A stretch of 64,000 nucleotides of DNA from Clusia tigrina (Eukaryota > Arthropoda > Insecta > Diptera > Clusiidae), in the NCBI GenBank assembly GCA_920105625.2, contig OV050031.1, positions 93,129,676 to 93,193,675 of the forward strand, written 5' to 3'. Positions 12,500 to 23,917 of the stretch are shown in pieces. Each line of letters starts with the position of its first letter. The first letter of the stretch is position 1. The position numbers were made by a program, and so were the translations under genes. The notes below the pieces were generated by a model, which saw only the letters and a list, made by a program, of their open reading frames with translations, was not told where the DNA came from and did no database searches.

Positions 12500-13137
12500 C
12501 AGTACGTCCTACACCTATCAAAGTTTGCAACATACAAATGCTTGTAACTTTTTACTGGAGCGTCATAAAACCTTGAAATTTTGTAACAATAAAGTACTCG
12601 AGCCTCTTGTCAATTTAAGCTATTGCTCAAAGCTATGCTACCCTTGTGTCCCGAATCAAACACAGATAAAACTTCAAATGGCCCTAACTTCTATACGGTA
12701 CGTCCTACACCTATCAAAGTTTGCAACATACAAATGCATGTAACTTTTTACTGGAGCGTCATAAAACCTTGAAATTTTGTAACAATAAAGTACTCGAGCC
12801 TCTTGTCAATTTAAGCTATCGCTCAAAGCTATGCTACCCTTAAGTCCCAAATCAAACACTGATAAAACTTCAAATGACCCTAACTTCTGTACGGTACGTC
12901 CTACACCTATCAAAGTTTGCAACACACAAATGCATTTAACTTTTTACTGGAGCGTCATAAAACCTTGAAATTTTGTAACAATAAAGTACTCGAGCCTCTG
13001 GTCAAATTAAGCTAACGCTCAAAGCTATGCTACCCTTGAGTCCCAAATCAACCACTGATAAAACTTCAAATGGCCCTAAGTTCTATACAGTACATCCTAT
13101 ACCTATCAAAGTTTGCAACATACAAATGCTTGTAACT

Positions 13138-13333
13138 TTTTACTGGAGCGTCATAAAACCTTGAAATTTTGTAACAATAAAGTACTCGAGCCTCTTGTCA
13201 ATTTAAGCTATCGCTCAAAGCTATGCTACCCTTGAGTCCCAAATCAAACACTGATAAAACTTCAAATGGCCCTAACTTCTATACGGTACGTCCTACACCT
13301 ATCAAAGTTTGCAACATACAAATGCTTGTAACT
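13138..13333. repeat. Reference (consensus-like) 196-bp monomer
   Basis: This copy carries the majority base at every site I compared, so it serves as the reference. In order it holds: TTTTACTGGAGCGTC, then an A/T stretch with AAATTTTG and CAATAAAG; the ScaI/XhoI motif AGTACTCGAG at 13181-13190; CTCTTGTCAATTTAAGC; TATCGCTCAAAGC; CCTTGAGTCCC; TGATAAAACTTC; CAAATGGCCCTAACTTC; TACGGTACGTCC; ACCTATCAAAG; and CAAATGCTTGTAAC. The main variant sites in other copies are TATCGCTC (TATTGCTC, TATCACTC, TATTCCTC), CCTTGAGTCCC (TTAAG, TTGAATCCC, TTGTGTCCCG, TTGCG), AACTTCTATACGG (AAATTCTGTACGG, AGTTCTATACAG) and CATACAAATGCTTG (CATATAAATG, CACACAAATGCATTT, CATTTAAATG). Confidence 0.95.
13181..13190. other. 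Overlapping ScaI and XhoI sites, once per monomer
   Basis: AGTACTCGAG contains AGTACT (ScaI) and CTCGAG (XhoI) overlapping by two bases. It is present in most of the 328 monomers. Losses are specific to monomer families: GCACTCGAG and TTCTCGAG lose ScaI only, while ACTTGAG (for example 16321), ACACGAG, ATTCGAG and CTCGGG (near 441) lose XhoI. A XhoI digest of genomic DNA should therefore give a 196-bp ladder. Confidence 0.9.
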
Positions 13334-13371
13334 TTTTACTGGAGCGTCATAAAACCTTGAAATTTTGTAAC
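13263..13371. repeat. Internal 53-bp duplication inside the monomer (A and B subunits)
   Basis: Subunit A (13263-13315, opening CAAATGGCCCTAACTT) and subunit B (13319-13371, opening CAAATGCTTGTAACTT) are each 53 bp, start 56 bp apart, and align without a gap. I count 34 of 53 identical positions. The shared blocks are CAAATG at the start, TAACTT at 11-16, GG then CGTC near 23-30, and AAA..TTTG.AAC at the end. B runs across the chosen monomer boundary. The remaining ~87 bp shows no comparable match, apart from a TCAAAG block in TATCGCTCAAAG that aligns with TATCAAAG of A. This indicates that the 196-bp unit grew from a shorter ancestral repeat. Confidence 0.8.
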
Positions 13372-15685
13372 AATAAAGTACTCGAGCCGCTTGTCAATTT
13401 AAGCTATCGCTCAAAGCTATGCTACCCTTGCGTCCCAAATCATACACTGATAAAACTTCAAATAGCCCTAAATTCTGTACGGTACGTCCTACACCTATCA
13501 AAGTTTGCAACATATAAATGCTTGCAAGTTTTTACTGGAGCGTCATAAAACCTTGAAATTTTGTGACAATAAAGTACTCGAGCCTCTTGTCAATTTAAGC
13601 TATCGCTCAAAGCTATGCTACCCTTGAGTCCCAAATCAACCACTGATAAAACTTCAAATGGCCCTAACTTCTATACGGTACGTCCTACACCTATCAAAGT
13701 TTGCAACATACAAATGCTTGTAACTTTTTACTGGAGCGTCATAAAACCTTGAAATTTTGTAACAATAAAGTACACGAGCCTCTTGTCAATTTAAGCTATC
13801 GCTCAAAGCTATGCTACCCTTGAGTCCCAAATAAAAAACTGATAAAACTTCAAATGGCCCTAACTTCTATACGGTACGTCCTACACCTATCAAAGTTAGC
13901 AACATTTAAATGCTTGTAACTTTTCACTGGAGCGTCATAAAACCTTGAAACTTTGTAACAATAAAGCACTCGAGCCGCTTGTCAATTTAAGCTATCGCTC
14001 AAAGCTATGCTACCCTTAAGTCCCAAATTAAACACTGATAAAACTTCAAATGACCCTAAATTCTATACAGTACGTCCTACACCTATCAAAGTTTGCAACA
14101 TACAAATGCTTGTAACTTTTTACTGGAGCGTCATAAAACCTTGAAATTTTGTAACAATAAAGTACTCGAGCCTCTTGTCAATTTAAGCTATTGCTCAAAG
14201 CTATGCTACCCTTGTGTCCCGAATCAAACACAGATAAAACTTCAAATGGCCCTAACTTCTATACGGTACGTCCTACACCTATCAAAGTTTGCAACATACA
14301 AATGCTTGTAACTTTTTACTGGAGCGTCATAAAACCTTGAAATTTTGTAACAATAAAGTACTCGAGCCTCTTGTCAATTTAAGCTATCGCTCAAAGCTAT
14401 GCTACCCTTAAGTCCCAAATCAAACACTGATAAAACTTCAAATGGCCCTAACTTCTGTACGGTACGTCCTACACCTATCAAAGTTTGCAACACACAAATG
14501 CATTTAACTTTTTACTGGAGCGTCATAAAACCTTGAAATTTTGTAACAATAAAGTACTCGAGCCTCTGGTCAAATTAAGCTAACGCTCAAAGCTATGCTA
14601 CCCTTGAGTCCCAAATCAAACACTGATAAAACTTCAAATGGCCCTAAGTTCTATACAGTACGTCCTATACCTATCAAAGTTTGCAACATACAAATGCTTG
14701 TAACTTTTTACTGGAGCGTCATAAAACCTTGAAATTTTGTAACAATAAAGTACTCGAGCCTCTTGTCAATTTAAGCTATCGCTCAAAGCTATGCTACCCT
14801 TGAGTCCCAAATCAAACACTGATAAAACTTCAAATGGCCCTAACTTCTATACGGTACGTCCTACACCTATCAAAGTTTGCAACATACAAATGCTTGTAAC
14901 TTTTTACTGGAGCGTCATAAAACCTTGAAATTTTGTAACAATAAAGTACTCGAGCCGCTTGTCAATTTAAGCTATCGCTCAAAGCTATGCTACCCTTGCG
15001 TCCCAAATCATACACTGATAAAACTTCAAATGGCCCTAAATTCTGTACGGTACGTCCTACACCTATCAAAGTTTGCAACATATAAATGCTTGCAACTTTT
15101 TACTGGAGCGTCATAAAACCTTGAAATTTTGTGACAATAAAGTACTCGAGCCTCTTGTCAATTTAAGCTATCGCTCAAAGCTATGCTACCCTTGAGTCCC
15201 AAATCAAACACTGATAAAACTTCAAATGGCCCTAACTTCTATACGGTACGTCCTACACCTATCAAAGTTTGCAACATACAAATTCTTGTAACTTTTTACT
15301 GGAGCGTCATAAAACCTTGAAATTTTGTAACAATAAAGTACACGAGCCTCTTGTCAATTTAAGCTATCGCTCAAAGCTATGCTACCCTTGAGTCCCAAAT
15401 AAAAAACTGATAAAACTTCAAATGGCCCTAACTTCTATACGGTACGTCCTACACCTATCAAAGTTAGCAACATTTAAATGCTTGTAACTTTTCACTGGAG
15501 CGTCATAAAACCTTGAAACTTTGTAACAATAAAGCACTCGAGCCGCTTGTCAATTTAAGCTATCGCTCAAAGCTATGCTACCCTTAAGTCCCAAATTAAA
15601 CACTGATAAAACTTCAAATGACCCTAAACTCTATACAGTACGTCCTACACCTATCAAAGTTTGCAACATACAAATGCTTGTAACT

Positions 15686-18600
15686 TTTTACTGGAGCGTT
15701 ATAAAACCTTGAAATTTTGTAACAATAAAGTACTCGAGCCTCTTGTCAATTTAAGCTATCGCTCAAAGCTATGCTACCCTTGAGTCCCAAATCATACACT
15801 GATAAAACTTCAAATGGTCCTAAATTCTGTACGGTACGTCCTACACCTATCAAAGTTTGCAACATATAAATGCTTGTAACTGTTTACTGGAGCGTCATAA
15901 AACCTTGAAATTTTGTAACAATAAAGTACTCGAGCCTCTTGTCAATTTAAGCTATCGCTCAAAGCTATGCTACCCTTGAGTCCCAAATCAAACACTGATA
16001 AAACTTCAAATGGCCCTAAGTTCTATACAGTACGTCCTACACCTATCAAAGTTTGCAACATACAAATGCTTGTAACTTTTTACTGGAGCGTCATAAAACC
16101 TTGAAATTTTGTAACAATAAAGTACTCGAGCCTCTTGTCAATTTAAGCTATCGCTCAAAGCTATGCTACCCTTGTGCCCCAAATCAAACACTGATAAAAC
16201 TTCAAATAGCCCTAAATTCTGTACGGTACGTCCTACACCTATCAAAGTTTGCAACATATAAATGCTTGTAACTTTTTACTGGAGCGTCATAAAACCTTGA
16301 AATTTTGTAACAATAAAGTACTTGAGCCTCTTGTCAATTTAAGCTATCGCTCAAAGCTATGCTACCCTTGAGTTCCAAATCAAACACTGATAAAACTTCA
16401 AATGGCCCTAACTTCTATACGGTACGTCCTACACCTATCAAAGTTTGCAACATACAAATGCTTGTAACTTTTTACTGGAGCGTCATAAAACCTTGAAATT
16501 TTGTAACAATAAAGTACTCGAGCCTCTGGTCAATTTAAGCTATCGCTCAAAGCTATGCTACCCTTAAGTCCCAAATCAAATACTGATAAAACTTCAAATG
16601 GCCCTAACTTCTGTACGGTACGTCCTACACCTATCAAAGTTTGCAACACACAAATGCATTTAACTTTTTACTGGAGCGTCATAAAACCTTGAAATTTTGT
16701 ACCAATAAAGTACTCGAGCCTCTGGTCAAATTAAGCTAACGCTCAAAAATATGCTACCCTTGAGTCCCAAATCAAACACTGATAAAACTTCAAATGGCCC
16801 TAAGTTCTATACAGTACGTCCTATACCTATCAAAGTTTGCAACATACAAATGCTTGTAACTTTTTACTGGAGCGTCATAAAACCTTGAAATTTTGTGACA
16901 ATAAAGTACTCGAGCCTCTTGTCAATTTAAGCTATCGCTCAAAGCTATGCTACCCTTGAGTCCCAAATCAAACACTGATAAAACTTCAAATGGCCCTAAC
17001 TTCTATACGGTACGTCCTACACCTATCAAAGTTTGCAACATACAAATGCTTGTAACTTTTTACTGGAGCGTCATAAAACCTTGAAATTTTGTAACAATAA
17101 AGTACTCGAACCGCTTGTCAATTTAAGCTATCGCTCAAAGCTATGCTACCCTTGCGTCCCAAATCATACACTGATAAAACTTCAAATGGCCCTAAATTCT
17201 GTACGGTACGTCCTACACCTATCAAAGTTTGCAACATATAAATGCTTGCAACTTTTTACTGGAGCGTCATAAAACCTTGAAATTTTGTGACAATAAAGTA
17301 CTCGAGCCTCTTGTCAATTTAAGCTATCGCTCAAAGCTATGCTACCCTTGAGTCCCAAATCAAACACTGATAAAACTTCAAATGGCCCTAACTTCTATAC
17401 TGTACGTCCTACACCTATCAAAGTTTGCAACATACAAATGCTTGTAACTTTTTACTGGAGCGTCATAAAAACTTGAAATTTTGTAACAATAAAGTACACG
17501 AGCCTCTTGTCAATTTAAGCTATCGCTCAAAGCTATGCTACCCTTGAGTCCCAAATAAAAAACTGATAAAACTTCAAATGGCCCTAACTTCTATACGGTA
17601 CGTCCTACACCTATCAAAGTTAGCAATATTTAAATGCTTGTAACTTTTCACTGGAGCGTCATAAAACCTTGAAACTTTGTAACAATAAAGCACTCGAGCC
17701 GCTTGTCCATTTAAGCTATCGCTCAAAGCTATGCTACCTTTAAGTCCCAAATTAAACACTGATAAAACTTCAAATGACCCTAAACTCTATACAGTACGTC
17801 CTACACCTATCAAAGTTTGCAACATACAAATGCTTGTAACTTTTTACTGGAGCGTTATAAAACCTTGAAATTTTGTAACAATAAAGTACTCGAGCCGCTT
17901 GTCAATTTAAGCTATCGCTCAAAGCTATGCTACCCTTGAGTCCCAAATCAAACACTGATAAAACTTCAAATAGCCCTAAATTCTGTACGGTACGTCCTAC
18001 ACCTATCAAAGTTTGCAACATATAAATGCTTGTAACTTTTTACTGGAGCGTCATAAAACCTTGAAATTTTGTAACAATAAAGTACTTGAGCCTCTTGTCA
18101 ATTTAAGCTATCGCTCAAAGCTATGCTACCCTTGAGTTCCAAATCAAACACTGATAAAACTTCAAATGGCCCTAACTTCTATACGGTACGTCCTACACCT
18201 ATCAAAGTTTGCAACATACAAATGCTTGTAACTTTTTACTGGAGCGTCATAAAACCTTGAAACTTTGTAACAATAAAGTACTCGAGCCTCTTGTCAATTT
18301 AAGCTATCGCTCAAAGCTATGCTACCCTTAAGTCCCAAATCAAATACTGATAAAACTTCAAATGGCCCTAACTTCTGTACGGTACGTCCTACACCTATCA
18401 AAGTTTGCAACACACAAATGCATTTAACTTTTTACTGGAGCGTCATAAAACCTTGAAATTTTGTACCAATAAAGTACTCGAGCCTCTGGTCAAATTAAGC
18501 TAACGCTCAAAAATATGCTACCCTTGAGTCCCAAATCAAACACTGATAAAACTTCAAATGGCCCTTAGTTCTATACAGTACGTCCTATACCTATCAAAGT

Positions 18601-21600
18601 TTGCAACATACAAATGCTTGTAACTTTTTACTGGAGCGTCATAAAACCTTGAAATTTTGTGACAATAAAGTACTCGAGCCTCTTGTCAATTTAAGCTATC
18701 GCTCAAAGCTATGCTACCCTTGAGTCCCAAATCAAACACTGATAAAACTTCAAATGGCCCTAACTTCTATACGGTACGTCCTACACCTATCAAAGTTTGC
18801 AACATACAAATGCTTGTAACTTTTTACTGGAGCGTCATAAAACCTTGAAATTTTGTAACAATAAAGTACTCGAGCCGCTTGTCAATTTAAGCTATCGCTC
18901 AAAGCTATGCTACCCTTGCGTCCCAAATCATACACTGATAAAACTTCAAATGGCCCTAAATTCTGTACGGTACGTCCTACACCTATCAAAGTTTGCAACA
19001 TATAAATGCTTGCAACTTTTTACTGGAGCGTCATAAAACCTTGAAATTTTGTGACAATAAAGTACTCGAGCCTCTTGTCAATTTAAGCTATCGCTCAAAG
19101 CTATGCTACCCTTGAGTCCCAAATCAAACACTGATAAAACTTCAAATGGCCCTAACTTCTATACTGTACGTCCTACACCTATCAAAGTTTGCAACATACA
19201 AATGCTTGTAACTTTTTACTGGAGCGTCATAAAAACTTGAAATTTTGTAACAATAAAGTACACGAGCCTCTTGTCAATTTAAGCTATCGCTCAAAGCTAT
19301 GCTACCCTTGAGTCCCAAATAAAAAACTGATAAAACTTCAAATGGCCCTAACTTCTATACGGTACGTCCTACACCTATCAAAGTTAGCAATATTTAAATG
19401 CTTGTAACTTTTCACTGGAGCGTCATAAAACCTTGAAACTTTGTAACAATAAAGCACTCGAGCCGCTTGTCCATTTAAGCTATCGCTCAAAGCTATGCTA
19501 CCTTTAAGTCCCAAATTAAACACTGATAAAACTTCAAATGACCCTAAACTCTATACAGTACGTCCTACACCTATCAAAGTTTGCAACATACAAATGCTTG
19601 TAACTTTTTACTGGAGCGTTATAAAACCTTGAAATTTTGTAACAATAAAGTACTCGAGCCGCTTGTCAATTTAAGCTATCGCTCAAAGCTATGCTACCCT
19701 TGAGTCCCAAATCATACACTGATAAAACTTCAAATGGTCCTAAATTCTGTACGGTACGTCCTACACCTATCAAAGTTTGCAACATATAAATGCTTGTAAC
19801 TGTTTACTGGAGCGTCATAAAACCTTGAAATTTTGTAACAATAAAGTACTCGAGCCTCTTGTCAATTTAAGCTATCGCTCAAAGCTATGCTAACCTTGAG
19901 TCCCAAATCAAACACTGATAAATCTTCAAATGGCCCTAAGTTCTATACAGTACGTCCTACACCTATCAAAGTTTGCAACATACAAATGCTTGTAACTTTT
20001 TACTGGAGCGTCATAAAACCTTGAAATTTTGTAACAATAAAGTACTCGAGCCTCTTGTCAATTTAAGCTATCGCTCAAAGCTATGCTACCCTTGTGCCCC
20101 AAATCAAACACTGATAAAACTTCAAATAGCCCTAAATTATGTACGGTACGTCCTACACCTATCAAAGTTTGCAACATATAAATGCTTGTAACTTTTTACT
20201 GGAGCGTCATAAAACCTTGAAATTTTGTAACAATAAAGTACTTGAGCCTCTTGTCAATTTAAGCTATCGCTCAAAGCTATGCTACCCTTGAGTTCCAAAT
20301 CAAACACTGATAAAACTTCAAATGGCCCTAACTTCTATACGGTACGTCCTACACCTATCAAAGTTTGCAACATACAAATGCTTGTAACTTTTTACTGGAG
20401 CGTCATAAAACCTTGAAACTTTGTAACAATAAAGTACTCGAGCCTCTTGTCAATTTAAGCTATCGCTCAAAGCTATGCTACCCTTAAGTCCCAAATCAAA
20501 TACTGATAAAACTTCAAATGGCCCTAACTTTTGTACGGTACGTCCTACACCTATCAAAGTTTGCAACACACAAATGCATTTAACTTTTTACTGGAGCGTC
20601 ATAAAACCTTGAAATTTTGTAACAATAAAGTACTCGAGCCTCTGGTCAAATTAAGCTAACGCTCAAAAATATGCTACCCTTGAGTCCCAAATCAAACACT
20701 GATAAAACTTCAAATGGCCCTAAGTTCTATACAGTACGTCCTATACCTATCAAAGTTTGCAACATACAAATGCTTGTAACTTTTTACTGGAGCGTCATAA
20801 AACCTTGAAATTTTGTGACAATAAAGTACTCGAGCCTCTTGTCAATTTAAGCTATCGCTCAAAGCTATGCTACCCTTGAGTCCCAAATCAAACACTGATA
20901 GAACTTCAAATGGCCCTAACTTCTATACGGTACGTCCTACACCTATCAAAATTTGCAACATACAAATGCTTGTAACTTTTTACTGGAGCGTCATAAAACC
21001 TTGAAATTTTGTAACAATAAAGTACTCGAGCCGCTTGTCAATTTAAGCTATCGCTCAAAGCTATGCTACCCTTGCGTCCCAAATCATACACTGATAAAAC
21101 TTCAAATGGCCCTAAATTCTGTACGGTACGTCCTACACCTATCAAAGTTTGCAACATATAAATGCTTGCAACTTTTTACTGGAGCGTCATAAAACCTTGA
21201 AATTTTGTGACAATAAAGTACTCGAGCCTCTTGTCAATTTAAGCTATCGCTCAAAGCTATGCTACCCTTGAGTCCCAAATCAAACACTGATAAAACTTCA
21301 AATGGCCCTAACTTCTATACGGTACGTCCTACACCTATCAAAGTTTGCAACATACAAATGCTTGTAACTTTTTACTGGAGCGTCATAAAAACTTGAAATT
21401 TTGTAACAATAAAGTACACGAGCCTCTTGTCAATTTAAGCTATCGCTCAAAGCTATGCTACCCTTGAGTCCCAAATAAAAAACTGATAAAACTTCAAATG
21501 GCCCTAACTTCTATACGGTACGTCCTACACCTATCAAAGTTAGCAACATTTAAATGCTTGTAACTTTTCACTGGAGCGTCATAAAACCTTGAAACTTTGT

Positions 21601-23917
21601 AACAATAAAGCACTCGAGCCGCTTGTCCATTTAAGCTATCGCTCAAAGCTATGCTACCTTTAAGTCCCAAATTAAACACTGATAAAACTTCAAATGACCC
21701 TAAACTCTATACAGTACGTCCTACACCTATCAAAGTTTGCAACATACAAATGCTTGTAACTTTTTACTGGAGCGTTATAAAACCTTGAAATTTTGTAACA
21801 ATAAAGTACTCGAGCCGCTTGTCAATTTAAGCTATCGCTCAAAGCTATGCTACCCTTGAGTCCCAAATCATACACTGATAAAACTTCAAATGGTCCTAAA
21901 TTCTGTACGGTACGTCCTACACCTATCAAAGTTTGCAACATATAAATGCTTGTAACTGTTTACTGGAGCGTCATAAAACCTTGAAATTTTGTAACAATAA
22001 AGTACTCGAGCCTCTTGTCAATTTAAGCTATCGCTCAAAGCTATGCTAACCTTGAGTCCCAAATCAAACACTGATAAAACTTCAAATGGCCCTAAGTTCT
22101 ATACAGTACGTCCTACACCTATCAAAGTTTGCAACATACAAATGCTTGTAACTTTTTACTGGAGCGTCATAAAACCTTGAAATTTTGTAACAATAAAGTA
22201 CTCGAGCCTCTTGTCAATTTAAGCTATCGCTCAAAGCTATGCTACCCTTGTGCCCCAAATCAAACACTGATAAAACTTCAAATAGCCCTAAATTCTGTAC
22301 GGTACGTCCTACACCTATCAAAGTTTGCAACATATAAATGCTTGTAACTTTTTACTGGAGCGTCATAAAACCTTGAAATTTTGTAACAATAAAGTACTTG
22401 AGCCTCTTGTCAATTTAAGCTATCGCTCAAAGCTATGCTACCCTTGAGTTCCAAATCAAACACTGATAAAACTTCAAATGGCCCTAACTTCTATACGGTA
22501 CGTCCTACACCTATCAAAGTTTGCAACATACAAATGCTTGTAACTTTTTACTGGAGCGTCATAAAACCTTGAAACTTTGTAACAATAAAGTACTCGAGCC
22601 TCTTGTCAATTTAAGCTATCGCTCAAAGCTATGCTACCCTTAAGTCCCAAATCAAATACTGATAAAACTTCAAATGGCCCTAACTTCTGTACGGTACGTC
22701 CTACACCTATCAAAGTTTGCAACACACAAATGCATTTAACTTTTTACTGGAGCGTCATAAAACCTTGAAATTTTGTAACAATAAAGTACTCGAGCCTCTG
22801 GTCAAATTAAGCTAACGCTCAAAAATATGCTACCCTTGAGTCCCAAATCAAACACTGATAAAACTTCAAATGGCCCTAAGTTCTATACAGTACGTCCTAT
22901 ACCTATCAAAGTTTGCAACATACAAATGCTTGTAACTTTTTACTGGAGCGTCATAAAACCTTGAAATTTTGTGACAATAAAGTACTCGAGCCTCTTGTCA
23001 ATTTAAGCTATCGCTCAAAGCTATGCTACCCTTGAGTCCCAAATCAAACACTGATAAAACTTCAAATGGCCCTAACTTCTATACGGTACGTCCTACACCT
23101 ATCAAAGTTTGCAACATACAAATGCTTGTAACTTTTTACTGGAGCGTCATAAAACCTTGAAATTTTGTAACAATAAAGTACTCGAGCCGCTTGTCAATTT
23201 AAGCTATCGCTCAAAGCTATGCTACCCTTGCGTCCCAAATCATACACTGATAAAACTTCAAATGGCCCTAAATTCTGTACGGTACGTCCTACACCTATCA
23301 AAGTTTGCAACATATAAATGCTTGCAACTTTTTACTGGAGCGTCATAAAACCTTGAAATTTTGTGACAATAAAGTACTCGAGCCTCTTGTCAATTTAAGC
23401 TATCGCTCAAAGCTATGCTACCCTTGAGTCCCAAATCAAACACTGATAAAACTTCAAATGGCCCTAACTTCTATACGGTACGTCCTACACCTATCAAAGT
23501 TTGCAACATACAAATGCTTGTAACTTTTTACTGGAGCGTCATAAAAACTTGAAATTTTGTAACAATAAAGTACACGAGCCTCTTGTCAATTTAAGCTATC
23601 GCTCAAAGCTATGCTACCCTTGAGTCCCAAATAAAAAACTGATAAAACTTCAAATGGCCCTAACTTCTATACGGTACGTCCTACACCTATCAAAGTTAGC
23701 AACATTTAAATGCTTGTAACTTTTCACTGGAGCGTCATAAAACCTTGAAACTTTGTAACAATAAAGCACTCGAGCCGCTTGTCCATTTAAGCTATCGCTC
23801 AAAGCTATGCTACCTTTAAGTCCCAAATTAAACACTGATAAAACTTCAAATGACCCTAAACTCTATACAGTACGTCCTACACCTATCAAAGTTTGCAACA
23901 TACAAATGCTTGTAACT
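15686..23917. repeat. 11-monomer HOR, four copies (11/9/11/11)
   Basis: A marker monomer opening TTTTACTGGAGCGTTAT starts at 15686, 17842, 19606, 21762, 23918 and 28032. Copies are 15686-17841 (2156 bp), 17842-19605 (1764 bp), 19606-21761 (2156 bp) and 21762-23917 (2156 bp). Each full copy contains, in order: GGTCCTAAATTCTG; ACTGTTTACTGG; TTGTGCCCC; ACTTGAGCC with GAGTTCC; TTAAG with AAATACTG; GCTCAAAAATATGC; GTGACAATAAAG; TTGCGTCCC; GTGACAATAAAG again; ACACGAGCC; and TACCTTTAAG with TTGTCCATTTAAG. The 9-monomer copy has lost two monomers: its first monomer (CCGCTTG) runs directly into the AAATAGCCC end of the third. Confidence 0.9.

Larger units (their letters stand above)
12500..15635. repeat. 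8-monomer HOR, two copies (12500-14067, 14068-15635)
   Basis: The copies are 1568 bp apart (8 x 196). Shared marks in order are: TTGTGTCCCG; TTAAGTCCC with CACACAAATGCATTT; GGTCAAATTAAGCTAACG; a consensus-like monomer; CCGCTTG with TTGCGTCCC and CATATAAATGCTTGCAA; GTGACAATAAAG; ACACGAGCC; and AGTTAGCAACATTTAAATG with TTTTCACTGG. The copies differ at only scattered sites, for example CATGTAAC near 12739, GCAAGTTT near 13525 and AAATTCTTG near 15285. Confidence 0.85.

Noticed and set aside
12525..12743. Open frame of about 72 codons, repeated in many monomers on the + strand (also 79-, 98- and 99-codon versions)
   Set aside because: It is just longer than one 196-bp period and starts at TTG, not ATG, in the copies I checked. 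It exists only where the TGA in CCTTGAGTCC has changed (TGT, TGC, AGA). 196 is not a multiple of 3, so neighbouring monomers shift frame. There is no codon constraint and no gene context; it is a repeat by-product.
13181..13190. AGTACTCGAG palindromes as a protein-binding operator
   Set aside because: Two overlapping palindromes could bind a dimer, but several monomer families have lost one or both, and nothing else in the sequence supports a regulatory role.
13138..13333. AATAAA in CAATAAAG as a polyadenylation signal, once per monomer
   Set aside because: It is a 6-bp match in an AT-rich repeat, present hundreds of times because of copying. No transcript structure around it.
17574..17759. 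Open frame of about 61 codons on the - strand, recurring at the same monomer phase (also near 7987, 19338, 39617, 57826)
   Set aside because: The same argument applies: it recurs with the HOR period, spans less than one monomer, and depends on single variants such as TTGTCCATT removing a stop. No sign of a real coding region.
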